DNA from: Chryseobacterium luteum
GTDB lineage: Bacteria; Bacteroidota; Bacteroidia; Flavobacteriales; Weeksellaceae
Reading direction: 5' to 3'
NCBI RefSeq assembly: GCF_000737785.1
Contig: NZ_JPRO01000009.1
Coordinates: 27,384 to 91,383, forward strand
Length of the DNA: 64,000 bases
The position numbers and the translations under genes are program-made. The notes below the pieces were generated by a model. That model was given only the letters and a program-made list of their open reading frames with translations. It ran no database searches and was not told the DNA's origin. How positions within the stretch are numbered: position 1 is the first letter of the stretch; every line of letters starts with the position of its first letter. Of the stretch, positions 52,117 to 60,576 are shown piece after piece.

Positions 52117-52215
52117 ATGATACAGGGATTTAAACATCAGCCGGTGAAGAAACAGACCATCAGAATTATGATGATGTGCAGCTGTATGCCTGTGCATCAG
52201 AAATCCCGTGGCTGA
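52117..52215 (+). CDS. Met/Cys-rich leader peptide of metNIQ
   Basis: A 32-codon ORF just downstream of a consensus -7 element. Its product (MIQGFKHQPVKKQTIRI, then MMMCSCMPVHQKSRG) carries five Met in total, four of them together with two Cys in seven residues near its end. Its start overlaps the stop of a two-codon ORF (ATGAAATGA). GGGATTT (52125-52131) and AAATCCC (52201-52207) could pair around the Met codons. A perfect terminator follows at 52242, before metN. The layout is that of a transcription attenuator sensing charged tRNA-Met or tRNA-Cys; this is inference, supported by position before a methionine importer. Confidence 0.55.
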   Translation: MIQGFKHQPVKKQTIRIMMMCSCMPVHQKSRG

Positions 52216-52241
52216 CCTTAAATTAAAATATACCATATTCT

Positions 52242-52277
52242 AAAGGCCTTACCACGTTGTAAGGCCTTTTTATTTTA
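52242..52277 (+). terminator. Intrinsic terminator in metNIQ leader
   Basis: AAAGGCCTTAC (52242-52252) and GTAAGGCCTTT (52259-52269) form an 11-bp perfect stem with a 6-base loop, then TTTATTTT. It lies between the leader ORF and metN, so it would stop transcription before the importer unless antitermination occurs. Confidence 0.85.
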
Positions 52278-52317
52278 ATACCCTTTCAGTTGTTTAAAAT
52301 TAAAAACAGAGATTAAA

Positions 52318-53346
52318 ATGATAGAGATCAAAAGCATTTCAAAAACATTCCATCAGAAAAAACAGTCTTTCAAAGCACTGGACCAGGTAAGTCTTAGTGT
52401 TGAAAAGGAAGATATTGTTGGGATCATCGGATTTTCAGGCGCAGGAAAAAGTACGCTGATCCGGACCGTGAATCTCCTTGAAAGACCTGATGAAGGCCAG
52501 ATCATCATCAATGGAAGAGATTTCACCAAATTAAGCTCAAAACAGCTTGCAGGTGAACGTAAAAAAATAGGAATGATCTTCCAGCATTTCAACCTGCTTT
52601 CATCAAGAACTGTTTTTAACAATATAGCCCTTCCGCTGGAGCTTGATCATGTCAGCAAAGATGAGATCCATCAAAAAGTAAATGAGCTGCTGAAAATCGT
52701 AGGACTGGAGGACAAAGCCAATGATTATCCAAGAAGCCTATCCGGTGGGCAGAAACAGAGAGTTGCCATTGCAAGGGCACTGGCCAATGATCCCTATCTC
52801 CTTCTCTGCGACGAAGCCACCAGCGCACTGGATCCGGCAACTACACAGTCTATTCTGCAGCTTTTAAGGGACATTAATCAAAGGCTTGGCATTACCATTC
52901 TGCTGATCACCCACGAAATGGAAGTCATCAAGGCAGTCTGCAATCATGTCGCTGTCATCGACAAAGGAAAATTATTAGCAAAAGGAACACTAAGCGAGAT
53001 CATTTCTGATAAAGAAAATCCGGTGATCCGACAATTTATAAATTCAGATATCATGACCATACCCCAGGAACTCAATAAAAAACTACAGAAAGAACCGCAA
53101 GACGGCTTATTTCCGCTTATTGAAATAGAACTTAATGAAAATATCAGTGTTGAAAAACTGCTTTCAACGCTTTATGACCAATATAAAATTCCTTACAGAC
53201 TTTTGAAAGCTGATGTAGAATATCTCGGTAATTCAAATTTCGGAAAACTGCTTTTGCAGCTACAGGGAGGAACTGAAGAAAATCAGAAGGCCATCTATTA
53301 TTTTAACCAGAATAAAATTCAAAATACAATAAAAGGATATGCTTAG
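52318..53346 (+). CDS. metN: Methionine ABC transporter ATP-binding protein MetN
   Basis: A 342-residue ATPase of the methionine importer. Visible: Walker A GFSGAGKST (near residues 38-46), signature LSGGQKQR, Walker B LLLCDEATSALD, and the H-loop LLITHEME. Residues about 265-342 form the NIL/ACT-like domain, which in this family binds methionine and inhibits uptake (transinhibition). Full length, overlaps metI by 8 bp. Met and D-Met import is the expected role. It stands under the Met-rich leader and terminator, fitting Met-dependent control. Confidence 0.96.
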   Translation: MIEIKSISKTFHQKKQSFKALDQVSLSVEKEDIVGIIGFSGAGKSTLIRTVNLLERPDEGQIIINGRDFTKLSSKQLAGERKKIGMIFQHFNLLSSRTVFNNIALPLELDHVSKDEIHQKVNELLKIVGLEDKANDYPRSLSGGQKQRVAIARALANDPYLLLCDEATSALDPATTQSILQLLRDINQRLGITILLITHEMEVIKAVCNHVAVIDKGKLLAKGTLSEIISDKENPVIRQFINSDIMTIPQELNKKLQKEPQDGLFPLIEIELNENISVEKLLSTLYDQYKIPYRLLKADVEYLGNSNFGKLLLQLQGGTEENQKAIYYFNQNKIQNTIKGYA

Positions 53347-53995
53347 TGATTCGGTAATTTCTCTTTTGGGAAAGGGACTTTGGGAAACGGTTTATATGAC
53401 ATTTGTTTCAGGGTTTTTTGGATTTATTTTGGGGCTTCCGGTCGGAATCCTGCTGTTTTTAACGAGAAAAGGACAACTGCTGGAAAACGCAGTGTATTAC
53501 AGAGTGATCTCTATTCTGGTTAATATTTTCCGGTCTATTCCTTTTATTATTTTAATTGTATGGATGATTCCTTTTACAAGAGTGGTCATAGGAACTTCCA
53601 TAGGAATGAATGCAGCTTTGGTCCCGTTAAGTGTCGGAGCCGCCCCGTTCATTGCCAGGCTGGTGGAAAACAGTCTTCTTGAGGTCCCTCACGGCCTTAT
53701 TGAAACAGCCAGAGCACTAGGCGCATCCCCTTTACAAATCATCCGGAAAGTACTGCTTCCCGAAGCACTTCCTTCCCTCATTAACAATGCATCCATAACG
53801 CTGATCACTCTGGTTGGCTATTCTGCAATGGGCGGAGCACTGGGAGCCGGTGGATTGGGACAGATCGGATACCAATACGGTTACATCGGCTACGATGCTG
53901 TGATTATGAATGTGGTATTGGTGCTGTTGGTAGCATTGGTATTTACCATACAGTTTGCGGGAGACAGATTAGCGAGAAAGTTTGATCACAGGTAA
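53339..53995 (+). CDS. metI: Methionine ABC transporter permease MetI
   Basis: A 218-residue permease with about five membrane segments and the EAA-loop motif IETARALGASPLQIIRKVLLPEALP, which docks on the ATPase. The GYSAMGGALGAGGLGQIGYQYGY segment is typical of MetI. Starts 8 bp before metN ends, so coupled. Length and order fit metNIQ. Forms the MetN2I2 complex in the inner membrane. Confidence 0.96.
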   Translation: MLSDSVISLLGKGLWETVYMTFVSGFFGFILGLPVGILLFLTRKGQLLENAVYYRVISILVNIFRSIPFIILIVWMIPFTRVVIGTSIGMNAALVPLSVGAAPFIARLVENSLLEVPHGLIETARALGASPLQIIRKVLLPEALPSLINNASITLITLVGYSAMGGALGAGGLGQIGYQYGYIGYDAVIMNVVLVLLVALVFTIQFAGDRLARKFDHR

Positions 53996-54080
53996 ATAAA
54001 GTCCCAGGAATTAATTTAAACAGAAATAACGGAAGGTGGCTTCAAGCACCTCAGCAGCTTTTTAATCATAAAAAAATCTA

Positions 54081-54887
54081 ATGAAAAAGATAAAAATCAC
54101 AGCCTTTTTAACGGCTGGGCTTCTGATATTCAATGCATGTTCAGGAAAGAAAAACGATCCGAATCATATCGTGGTAGGAATTACCTATGGTCCGGAACTG
54201 GAAATTGCCGAAGAAGCTAAAAAAGTAGCGAAGGAAAAGTACAATCTTGATGTGGAACTGATTCCCTTCAATGATTATGTGGTTCCGAATGAAGCCTTGA
54301 ATAACGGAGATATCGAAGCCAATGCTTTCCAGCATGTCCCTTATCTGAACGAACAGGCGAAGCAGAGAGGCTACAAACTGGCCGTTGTGGGGAATACTTT
54401 TGTTTATCCTATCGTAGCGTATTCAAAAAAGATAAGAAATATCAGTCAGCTCCAGAATGGAAGCACGGTTGTGATTCCCAATGATCCTACCAACGGCGGG
54501 CGTTCCCTCTTACTGCTTCAGAAAAACGGCCTTTTAAAATTAAAAGAAGGCATCGGGCTTCTTCCGAAAGTTACCGATATCAATGAGAATCCGAAACAGT
54601 TGAGAATCCTTGAGATCGAAGCCCCGCAGCTTCCAAGGGTACTGGATGATAAAGAAGTCGTTATAGCGGTCATCAATAATAATTTTGCATCACAGGCAGG
54701 GTTAAATGCCGATAAACAGGGTGTCTTCAGCGAGGATAAAGATTCTCCATACGTTAATGTAATCGTTGCCAGACATGACAATAAAAATTCCGCAAAAGTC
54801 AAAAACTTTGTAAAAGCTTACCAATCCGATGAAGTGGCTAAAAAAGCTGAAGAGATCTTCAAGGGCGGTGCAGTGAAAGGCTGGTAG
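54081..54887 (+). CDS. metQ: Methionine-binding lipoprotein MetQ
   Basis: A 268-residue lipoprotein; a lipobox FNAC with Cys20 gives a membrane-tethered substrate-binding protein. Visible: ITYGPELEIAEEAKKVAKEK, the EANAFQHVPYLNEQAK segment, VIPNDPTNGGRSLLLLQ and NNNFASQAGLNADKQGVF, all typical of MetQ/NlpA. It delivers methionine to MetNI. An 85-bp gap to metI may hold a weak hairpin. No terminator was found behind it; an unusual G-rich region follows. Confidence 0.95.
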   Translation: MKKIKITAFLTAGLLIFNACSGKKNDPNHIVVGITYGPELEIAEEAKKVAKEKYNLDVELIPFNDYVVPNEALNNGDIEANAFQHVPYLNEQAKQRGYKLAVVGNTFVYPIVAYSKKIRNISQLQNGSTVVIPNDPTNGGRSLLLLQKNGLLKLKEGIGLLPKVTDINENPKQLRILEIEAPQLPRVLDDKEVVIAVINNNFASQAGLNADKQGVFSEDKDSPYVNVIVARHDNKNSAKVKNFVKAYQSDEVAKKAEEIFKGGAVKGW

Positions 54888-55303
54888 GTGATGGGTTTGT
54901 TGCGGGTTGCGGAGTCTGAGGGTTTGAGGGTTAGAGGGTTTGAGAGTTGGAGAGTTTTGGAGTTGGAGAGTTTATGGATACGGGTTTGGGGATTCGGGTT
55001 ACAAATCGCGCAAAGCCAAAACTCCAAATAAGGTTTAAATTTCTGATGAGAGACACGAAACTGGTGGCTGAGATCCTCGAAGCCACCAGATATTTGTTCT
55101 TCATTTAATATTTAGGGATTCCCAACCTCAACTCTCAAATCCCGGGACCCCAAACACCGAACCTAAAACCCTCCAACTCTCAGACCCTCAAACCCCGGAA
55201 CTCCAACCCCGAAACCAAATATTGATTGACTGAATTTCATTTTCTCAATTTGAGATAATAAAAATTTTACTTACTTTTGTTGTTAATCAATAAAAAGGCA
55301 TTT
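54888..55303. repeat. G-rich and C-rich opposing repeat tracts
   Basis: A 416-bp gap. About 54899-54990 is built of GGGTTTGAG/AGAGTTGGAG-like units; 55120-55215 is the C-rich counterpart (CCCTCCAACTCTC, CCCTCAAACCCC), so the two tracts are inverted with respect to each other and could form a large imperfect stem. Between them lies a perfect hairpin CTGGTGGCT (55061-55069) / AGCCACCAG (55081-55089), with no T-run behind it. A bglX promoter ends the gap. No gene. Confidence 0.6.
55249..55279 (+). promoter_or_regulatory. bglX-like gene promoter (TTTG - 19 bp - TACTTTTG)
   Basis: TTTG at 55249-55252, spacer 19, TACTTTTG at 55272-55279, a full match to TAnnTTTG. Start of transcription would be near 55287, so an upstream ORF start at 55277 cannot be the real one and the Met at 55304 is favoured. 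Confidence 0.6.
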
Positions 55304-57565
55304 ATGTTCAAGAAAACCGCCATTGTAAGTTTATTCACTTTTATTGCTGCTTCATATATGGCTCAGAATCATACTCAACCCGTTTATTTAGATGAATCGA
55401 AGCCTGTAGAGCAGCGTATTCAGGATGCTCTTTCGAGAATGACCGTGGAAGAAAAAGTGGCCATGCTGCATGCACAGTCAAAATTCAGTTCACCCGGGGT
55501 TCCAAGGCTGGGAATTCCTGAATTCTGGACCACAGACGGGCCTCATGGAGTACGTCCTGAAGTAATGTGGGACGAATGGGACCAGGCCGGATGGACCAAT
55601 GACTCTATCATCGCCTACCCTGCCCTCACGGCGCTTTCTGCAACATGGAACAAAAAAATGTCCTGGAACTACGGAAAAGCTCTTGGCGAAGAAGCCCGTT
55701 ATAGAAAAAAGGACATCCTTCTGGGACCCGGTGTTAATATTTACAGAACACCCCTGAACGGGAGAAACTTCGAATATATGGGTGAAGACCCTTATTTAAC
55801 ATCAAAAATGGTGGTGCCTTATATCAAAGGGGTACAGTCTAATGGGGTGGCCACTTCTGTGAAGCATTTTGCCTTAAACAACCAGGAAATGTTCCGTCAT
55901 ACGAGCAATGTCAATATTGATGACAGAACGCTTTATGAGATCTATCTTCCGCCTTTCAAAGCGGCCGTGACTGAAGGTGATTCATGGACGATCATGGGCG
56001 CTTATGATATGTATAAAAACCAGTATGCCAGCCAGAATCAATATCTTTTAAATGATATTCTGAAAAAAGAATGGGGCTATAAAGGGGTTGTTGTTTCCGA
56101 CTGGGGAGCAGTGAATAATACGGAACAGGCGATCCACAACGGACTGGACCTTGAATTCGGGAGCTGGACGAACGGACTTTCTGCCGGGACGAAAAATGCT
56201 TATGATAATTATTATTTGGCAAAACCTTATTCAGACCTCATCAAAGCAGGAAAAGTCGGTACACAGGAACTTGACGACAAGGTAACAAGATTACTTCGTT
56301 TAGCCTACAAAACTACGATGAACAGGAACAAACCTTTCGGGAATATTGCTTCTGAAGAACATAAAGCCGTAGCAAAAGAGATCGGGGAAGAAGGAATTGT
56401 ATTGCTCAAAAACCAAGGCAACGTGCTTCCTGTCGATATTAATAAGGCAAAAAAAATTGCGGTGATCGGTGAAAATGCCATCAAGATCATGACAGTGGGT
56501 GGCGGTTCTTCCTCTTTAAAAGTAAAATATGAAACACTTCCTTTAGACGGAATTAAAACCAGATTCGGAAAACAGGCGGATGTACAGTATGCGAGGGGTT
56601 ATGTTGGTGATATCGGCGGAGAATACAACGGGGTAAAATCCGGGCAAAACTTAAAAGACGACCGTTCTCCGGCTGAACTGCTTAACGAAGCTGTAGAACT
56701 GGCCAAAAAATCCGACTATGTGATTTTCGTAGGAGGACTGAATAAATCTGACTTCCAGGACAGTGAAGGCAACGACAGAAAAAGCTACGGTCTTCCGTAC
56801 AATCAGGACAATGTGATTTCAGCATTGGCAAAAGCGAATAAGAATCTTGCCGTGGTTCTGGTTTCCGGGAATGCAGTAGCTATGCCCTGGATCAAAGAAG
56901 TTCCAGCTGTTCTTCAGTCATGGTATCTGGGTTCCGAGGCCGGAAACTCCATCGCTTCCGTTTTGGCTGGTGATGCCAATCCTTCCGGGAAACTTCCGTT
57001 TACTTTCCCTGTAAAGCTGGAAGATAATTCGGCGCACCAATTGGGAGAATATCCGGGACAGAAAGATGAGCTGGCCGCCGGAAAAGGAAAAGACCAGAAA
57101 AACCCGATCAATATTACCTACAACGAAGGTGTTTTCGTAGGTTACCGCTGGCACGACACGAAAAAGATCAAACCTTTATTCAGTTTCGGACATGGATTGA
57201 GCTACACTACATTTGAGTTTGGAAAGGCAACCGCCGATAAAAAAGTGATGGCCCAGGATGATAAGATTTCTTTCACAGTAACTGTAAAAAACACAGGAAA
57301 GAGAGCAGGTGCTGAAGTTGCACAGCTGTACATCAGTGATATAAAAGCCTCTGTACCGCGCCCTGCCAAGGAACTGAAAGGTTTTGAAAAGGTATATTTA
57401 AATCCCGGTGAGCAAAAGGAAGTAACCTTTACGATTGATAAAACAGCATTAAGCTATTTTGATGCCGATAAGCATGAATGGACGGCTGAGCCAGGAGATT
57501 TTGAGGCTCAGATCGGGAATTCTTCGGATGCGATTAAAACGAAGGTGAAGTTTACGTTGAAATAA
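55304..57565 (+). CDS. GH3 beta-glucosidase BglX-like
   Basis: A 753-residue exported GH3 enzyme, taken from the Met at 55304, which gives a clean signal peptide (MFKKTAIVSLFTFIAASYMA); an in-frame start at 55277 lies before the predicted transcription start. Visible: the N-terminal barrel with nucleophile Asp266 in VVVSDWGAV, the GH3 C-terminal domain, the FSFGHGLSYTTFEF hallmark and a C-terminal fibronectin III-like end (AEVAQLYISDIKASVPRPAKELKG). No PA14 insert, unlike the other GH3 in the window. It hydrolyses beta-linked glucose-type oligosaccharides in the periplasm. Single gene, terminator behind it. Confidence 0.94.
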   Translation: MFKKTAIVSLFTFIAASYMAQNHTQPVYLDESKPVEQRIQDALSRMTVEEKVAMLHAQSKFSSPGVPRLGIPEFWTTDGPHGVRPEVMWDEWDQAGWTNDSIIAYPALTALSATWNKKMSWNYGKALGEEARYRKKDILLGPGVNIYRTPLNGRNFEYMGEDPYLTSKMVVPYIKGVQSNGVATSVKHFALNNQEMFRHTSNVNIDDRTLYEIYLPPFKAAVTEGDSWTIMGAYDMYKNQYASQNQYLLNDILKKEWGYKGVVVSDWGAVNNTEQAIHNGLDLEFGSWTNGLSAGTKNAYDNYYLAKPYSDLIKAGKVGTQELDDKVTRLLRLAYKTTMNRNKPFGNIASEEHKAVAKEIGEEGIVLLKNQGNVLPVDINKAKKIAVIGENAIKIMTVGGGSSSLKVKYETLPLDGIKTRFGKQADVQYARGYVGDIGGEYNGVKSGQNLKDDRSPAELLNEAVELAKKSDYVIFVGGLNKSDFQDSEGNDRKSYGLPYNQDNVISALAKANKNLAVVLVSGNAVAMPWIKEVPAVLQSWYLGSEAGNSIASVLAGDANPSGKLPFTFPVKLEDNSAHQLGEYPGQKDELAAGKGKDQKNPINITYNEGVFVGYRWHDTKKIKPLFSFGHGLSYTTFEFGKATADKKVMAQDDKISFTVTVKNTGKRAGAEVAQLYISDIKASVPRPAKELKGFEKVYLNPGEQKEVTFTIDKTALSYFDADKHEWTAEPGDFEAQIGNSSDAIKTKVKFTLK

Positions 57566-57593
57566 TTTCATTATTAATATATTTTAAATATCG

Positions 57594-57622
57594 AAGCAGG
57601 TTCTACGGAATCTGCTTTTTCT
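57594..57622 (+). terminator. Intrinsic terminator after bglX-like gene
   Basis: AAGCAGGTTC (57594-57603) and GAATCTGCTT (57608-57617), a 10-bp stem with one G-T pair, closing a TACG tetraloop, then a T-run. 28 bp behind the stop. Confidence 0.85.
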
Positions 57623-57798
57623 ATTCAATATGTTCTTCTGTCTTGGAACAAAAGAAACCAAAATTCAGGACAGCACTCTATGTTAAGAATCATTATTTTG
57701 TCCCGCACTCAGACAGGATAGTATTTTTAAAGTTCACAGAATTCAATTTCTTAACGCTACAGTTTCTTAGGTCGATTACTGTTCGATACTATAAGGCT

Positions 57799-57940
57799 GT
57801 GTAAATTTTTAAAATCTCGCTTATTGGGCAAATTTATTTCAGTTATGAAAATCTGCTCAATCTGTCAAATCTGCGAGAGAAATATTTTCCTTAGTAATAT
57901 TTCTACACGATAATTTTTATTGAATACAATTAAATGGGCT
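57799..57940. repeat. Dispersed intergenic repeat, copy 2
   Basis: The second copy of the element at 43303-43428. It carries an internal extension (CTCAATCTGTCAAATCTGCG) absent from copy 1, with the direct AAATCTGC unit repeated; outer parts are clearly alike. It lies in the gap between the bglX terminator and the cupin remnant. No ORF. Confidence 0.6.
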
Positions 57941-58064
57941 CTTATAAAGTTTTCTTTTTATATTCAATTTCTTCGTCAAAATGAACCTCTGCATGGGTAT
58001 AATCATATATAATATCAGTAATATTTTCCGTAAATTACTGGTATTAAATTCCAAAATACACACT

Positions 58065-58399
58065 ATGGTACACACCGCATCATTTTACGAACAGCTACAT
58101 TACGAAGAAGGCGGCAAACCAGCAGTAAAAGTAATGGTTAAAACAGATCTTGCTAAAGAAATAAGAATCCTTTTCCGCAAAGGTCAGGAAATGAAAGAAC
58201 ATAAAGCTCCCTATCCCATCGTAGTACAGATTCTGGAAGCATTGATTTCGGAACCGACGGCCAGCGTTATATATTAAGCAAAGGAATGATGATCGTTCTT
58301 CCGGCCGGCCAGATCCATGATCTTATAGCATTAGAGGAAAGTATGGTGAGACTGAGCCTTAATTTACAGGACCAGACATCAAGAGTAGAAAAAGTATAA
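58065..58399 (+). pseudogene. Cupin-like protein disrupted by frameshift
   Basis: From ATG at 58065 the frame gives MVHTASFYEQLHYEEGG, continuing to MKEHKAPYPIVVQILEA and a stop at 58277. In the next frame, IDFGTDGQRYILSKGMMIVL, followed by a PAGQIHDLIALEESMVRLSL-type end, continues to a stop at 58399. Together they read as one small cupin (the second cupin strand, the Gln-Ile-His motif, the DLIALEES turn). Homologues have an E-G-S-I-D-F-like junction, so one base (or four) seems lost near 58236. It could be a sequencing error or a recent mutation; upstream in-frame Met at 57981 is not needed. Confidence 0.7.
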
Positions 58400-58514
58400 C
58401 AATATAATCTACTACCTGATAGTATCAAATGATACTATCAAAAGTATTCAGCCAGTTTAACCCATAAAAAATGCCCGCATCTCTCCCGGCATCTCACAGC
58501 AGGTTTACAGCAAT

Positions 58515-59081
58515 TTACACCGAAAGGCTATTCACATTCTCAAAATAATGAATCATCCCACCTTCAGGAAGATGGTATTTTTTTGTATTAATCTCTGATT
58601 CGCCGTTTCCGCTGTTTTCTAAAAAAGAATTGCTGAAAAGAGCATAAGAAGGCTGTTCGGCGAATTTATTCTTCAGCATCTGGTGAGCTTCCACGATGGT
58701 TTTTCCGTAAAGCTTTTTAAAATTCCCGATCGTATACTGTGAAAATTTTCCATAATGTACAATGAACTTCAGCGACATATCAATGGACATGCTTAGCTCT
58801 TTCCTTAATTCTTTAATCTTCCGGTTAAAAGCATTCCGCATCCTCCAAAGTATCGTTGAAACAGACTGATAGGAAGGCCTGTCATCATATCTGTAAAATA
58901 AAATGGCATCACCTTCAATCTCGGAAATTTCAAAATACCCTTCATTCATATCGATCAGTGTAGACAGTAGCTGCCTTACAATATATTCTCCCGTATAAAG
59001 TTTGGTATTGAATACAAATTCGGTAAATCCACTGAAATCAGGAATAAGAATAATACCCTCATGTATATTTATATTCTTCAT
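58515..59081 (-). CDS. DUF2652 (nucleotidyl-cyclase-fold) protein
   Basis: A 188-residue protein with DUF2652 hallmarks: EGIILIPDFSGFTEFVFNT near the start and YFEISEIEGDAILFYR, then the SLKFIVHYGKFSQYTIGNF segment. The family resembles class III nucleotidyl cyclases; the ILIPDFSGFTEFV pattern has the metal-binding Asp of such cyclases, and EIEGDAIL the second acidic part. Whether it makes a cyclic nucleotide is not known. Single gene; it lies 60 bp before the outer-membrane efflux gene's stop but is read on the same strand. Confidence 0.88.
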   Translation of the reverse strand: MKNINIHEGIILIPDFSGFTEFVFNTKLYTGEYIVRQLLSTLIDMNEGYFEISEIEGDAILFYRYDDRPSYQSVSTILWRMRNAFNRKIKELRKELSMSIDMSLKFIVHYGKFSQYTIGNFKKLYGKTIVEAHQMLKNKFAEQPSYALFSNSFLENSGNGESEINTKKYHLPEGGMIHYFENVNSLSV

Positions 59082-59096
59082 AATAGTTATAGTTTA

Positions 59097-59133
59097 AAAA
59101 CCTGCTGCATTATGATAGACGAAGCAGGTTTAA
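59097..59133 (-). terminator. Terminator after RND outer-membrane gene
   Basis: AAACCTGCT (59098-59106) and AGCAGGTTT (59123-59131), 9 bp with a 16-base loop; the minus strand continues with TTTAAAC. Located 10 bp behind the efflux operon stop. Confidence 0.7.
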
Positions 59134-59140
59134 TTTTACT

Positions 59141-60559
59141 TTACTGCCAGCCGCCGCCAACCGCTCTGTACAGAGAAGTGATAGCATTCAATCGTTGTGC
59201 TTTCAGGGAAGCCAGATCCAGTTCTGCCTGAAGCTTATTGCTTTGCGCAATGATCACCTCCACATAAGTCGCTGAATTGTATTTAAATAAAATATCAGCT
59301 TTTTTCACGGCCTCACCGGATTTCACGGCCAGCCCTTCTGCAATTTTCTGCTGTTCTTCCAGCTTCTGAATCTGGACCAGTGCATCAGAAACTTCTCCAA
59401 CCGCTTTTAAAACGGACTGCTTAAAATTAATTTCAGCCTGATCTGCCAGCACTTTAGACTGCTCATACTGTGTTTTCAACTGTTTCCCATTTAAAATAGG
59501 CTGTGCAATCATGCCCGCCGCCATTCCGAAAAGGGAACCGGGAACACTGAACCAGTGGCTTGCCTGAAATGCATTCAGTCCGCCCTGAGCCGTGATATTC
59601 AGGGAAGGATACATACTCATTTTTGCGACATGAATAGCTGCTGCGCTTTTCCTTACTTCAAGTTCAGCAGTTTTAATATCAGGCCGGTAGCTTAATAATT
59701 CTGACGGAATTCCTGCTGCAATCCTGTCTGGCGACTGTACATTATTCAGGCTTGTACTTCTTTTAACCTTATCAGGCATGGAGCCTGTAAGCAGACTTAG
59801 TGCATTTTCCTGAACCGCAATAGAACTTTCAATAGCAGGGACCGTTTTTAAAATCTGATCTTTCACTATTTCCTGTTGCTGTACGGCTAAAGCGGTCGTT
59901 AAGCCCAATTCCTGCTGCTTGGTTAAAAACTTCAGCGTTGTATCAGAATATTCCAGATTGGATTTTGTAATCTGAAGTTGGGTATCCAGCATCAGTAAAT
60001 TATAATATCCCTGTACAACAGATGCTACCAGCTGGGTTTTAACCGCCTTGGCTGCTTCCTGGGTTTTCAGATATTCTGTCAGAGCCTGCTCTTTTCTTCC
60101 TTTGATCTTTCCCCAGATGTCTGCTTCCCATGAAATGTTCACAGATGTTGTATAATCTTCTATATATTTTTTCCCCATGAACTGCCCGGCCATTATTCCA
60201 TTCATACTGTTGTCCGAGGGGCGGCTGATACTTGCATTCGCAACGGTTGCACTGATCGTGGGAACATTGCCCCACTTGCTCTGGTTATAAGCAAGGGAGG
60301 CATATTCTATCTGTTTCAATGCGACAAGAAAGTCATTATTCTGTGCAATGGCTTTATCAATAAGGTTGACCAGAACCGGATCTTTAAAAAAATCTCTGTA
60401 ACTGATCTTTGCTATGTTTTCCTGAGTTTCTGCAACAATGTTTTCATTTCTGAAGACTTCAGGTATTTTCATTTCAGGCTGTTCATACTTCTGAACTTTG
60501 CACGAAACGGCAACTCCTGAGATCAATGCGAAATACGCTATGTTTTTAATTGAATTCAT
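59141..60559 (-). CDS. RND efflux outer-membrane lipoprotein (NodT/OprM family)
   Basis: About 472 residues, taken from the Met at 60559, which starts a lipoprotein signal (MNSIKNIAYFALISGVAVSC). It is the outer-membrane duct of a tripartite RND pump. Typical features are the repeated helix pairs, SYRDFFKDPVLVNLIDKAIAQN, LASYNQSKWGNVP-type helical turns, and ELLSYRPDIKTAELEVRKSAA, which is the hallmark RPDI motif of this family. An upstream Met (60571) is only four residues earlier. It is last in the adaptor-permease-duct operon, 17 bp behind the permease gene. Confidence 0.94.
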   Translation of the reverse strand: MNSIKNIAYFALISGVAVSCKVQKYEQPEMKIPEVFRNENIVAETQENIAKISYRDFFKDPVLVNLIDKAIAQNNDFLVALKQIEYASLAYNQSKWGNVPTISATVANASISRPSDNSMNGIMAGQFMGKKYIEDYTTSVNISWEADIWGKIKGRKEQALTEYLKTQEAAKAVKTQLVASVVQGYYNLLMLDTQLQITKSNLEYSDTTLKFLTKQQELGLTTALAVQQQEIVKDQILKTVPAIESSIAVQENALSLLTGSMPDKVKRSTSLNNVQSPDRIAAGIPSELLSYRPDIKTAELEVRKSAAAIHVAKMSMYPSLNITAQGGLNAFQASHWFSVPGSLFGMAAGMIAQPILNGKQLKTQYEQSKVLADQAEINFKQSVLKAVGEVSDALVQIQKLEEQQKIAEGLAVKSGEAVKKADILFKYNSATYVEVIIAQSNKLQAELDLASLKAQRLNAITSLYRAVGGGWQ

Positions 60560-60576
60560 TTTAATAATCATTTGGA

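Larger units (their letters stand above)
57566..58064. other. Intergenic region between bglX-like gene and cupin remnant
   Basis: A 499-bp gap. It holds the terminator at 57594-57622 and copy 2 of the dispersed repeat at 57799-57940. The remainder is AT-rich with no promoter, ORF or other structure that I can support. Confidence 0.6.

Noticed and set aside
52117..52280. SAM riboswitch in the met leader
   Set aside because: I looked for a kinked-helix S-box pattern and did not see it; the ORF with Met run and terminator explains the layout better. A covariance-model search would decide.
55061..55089. Terminator of the metNIQ operon at the perfect hairpin CTGGTGGCT/AGCCACCAG
   Set aside because: No T-run follows it and it is 170 bp from the stop; it may be a structure element but not a standard terminator.
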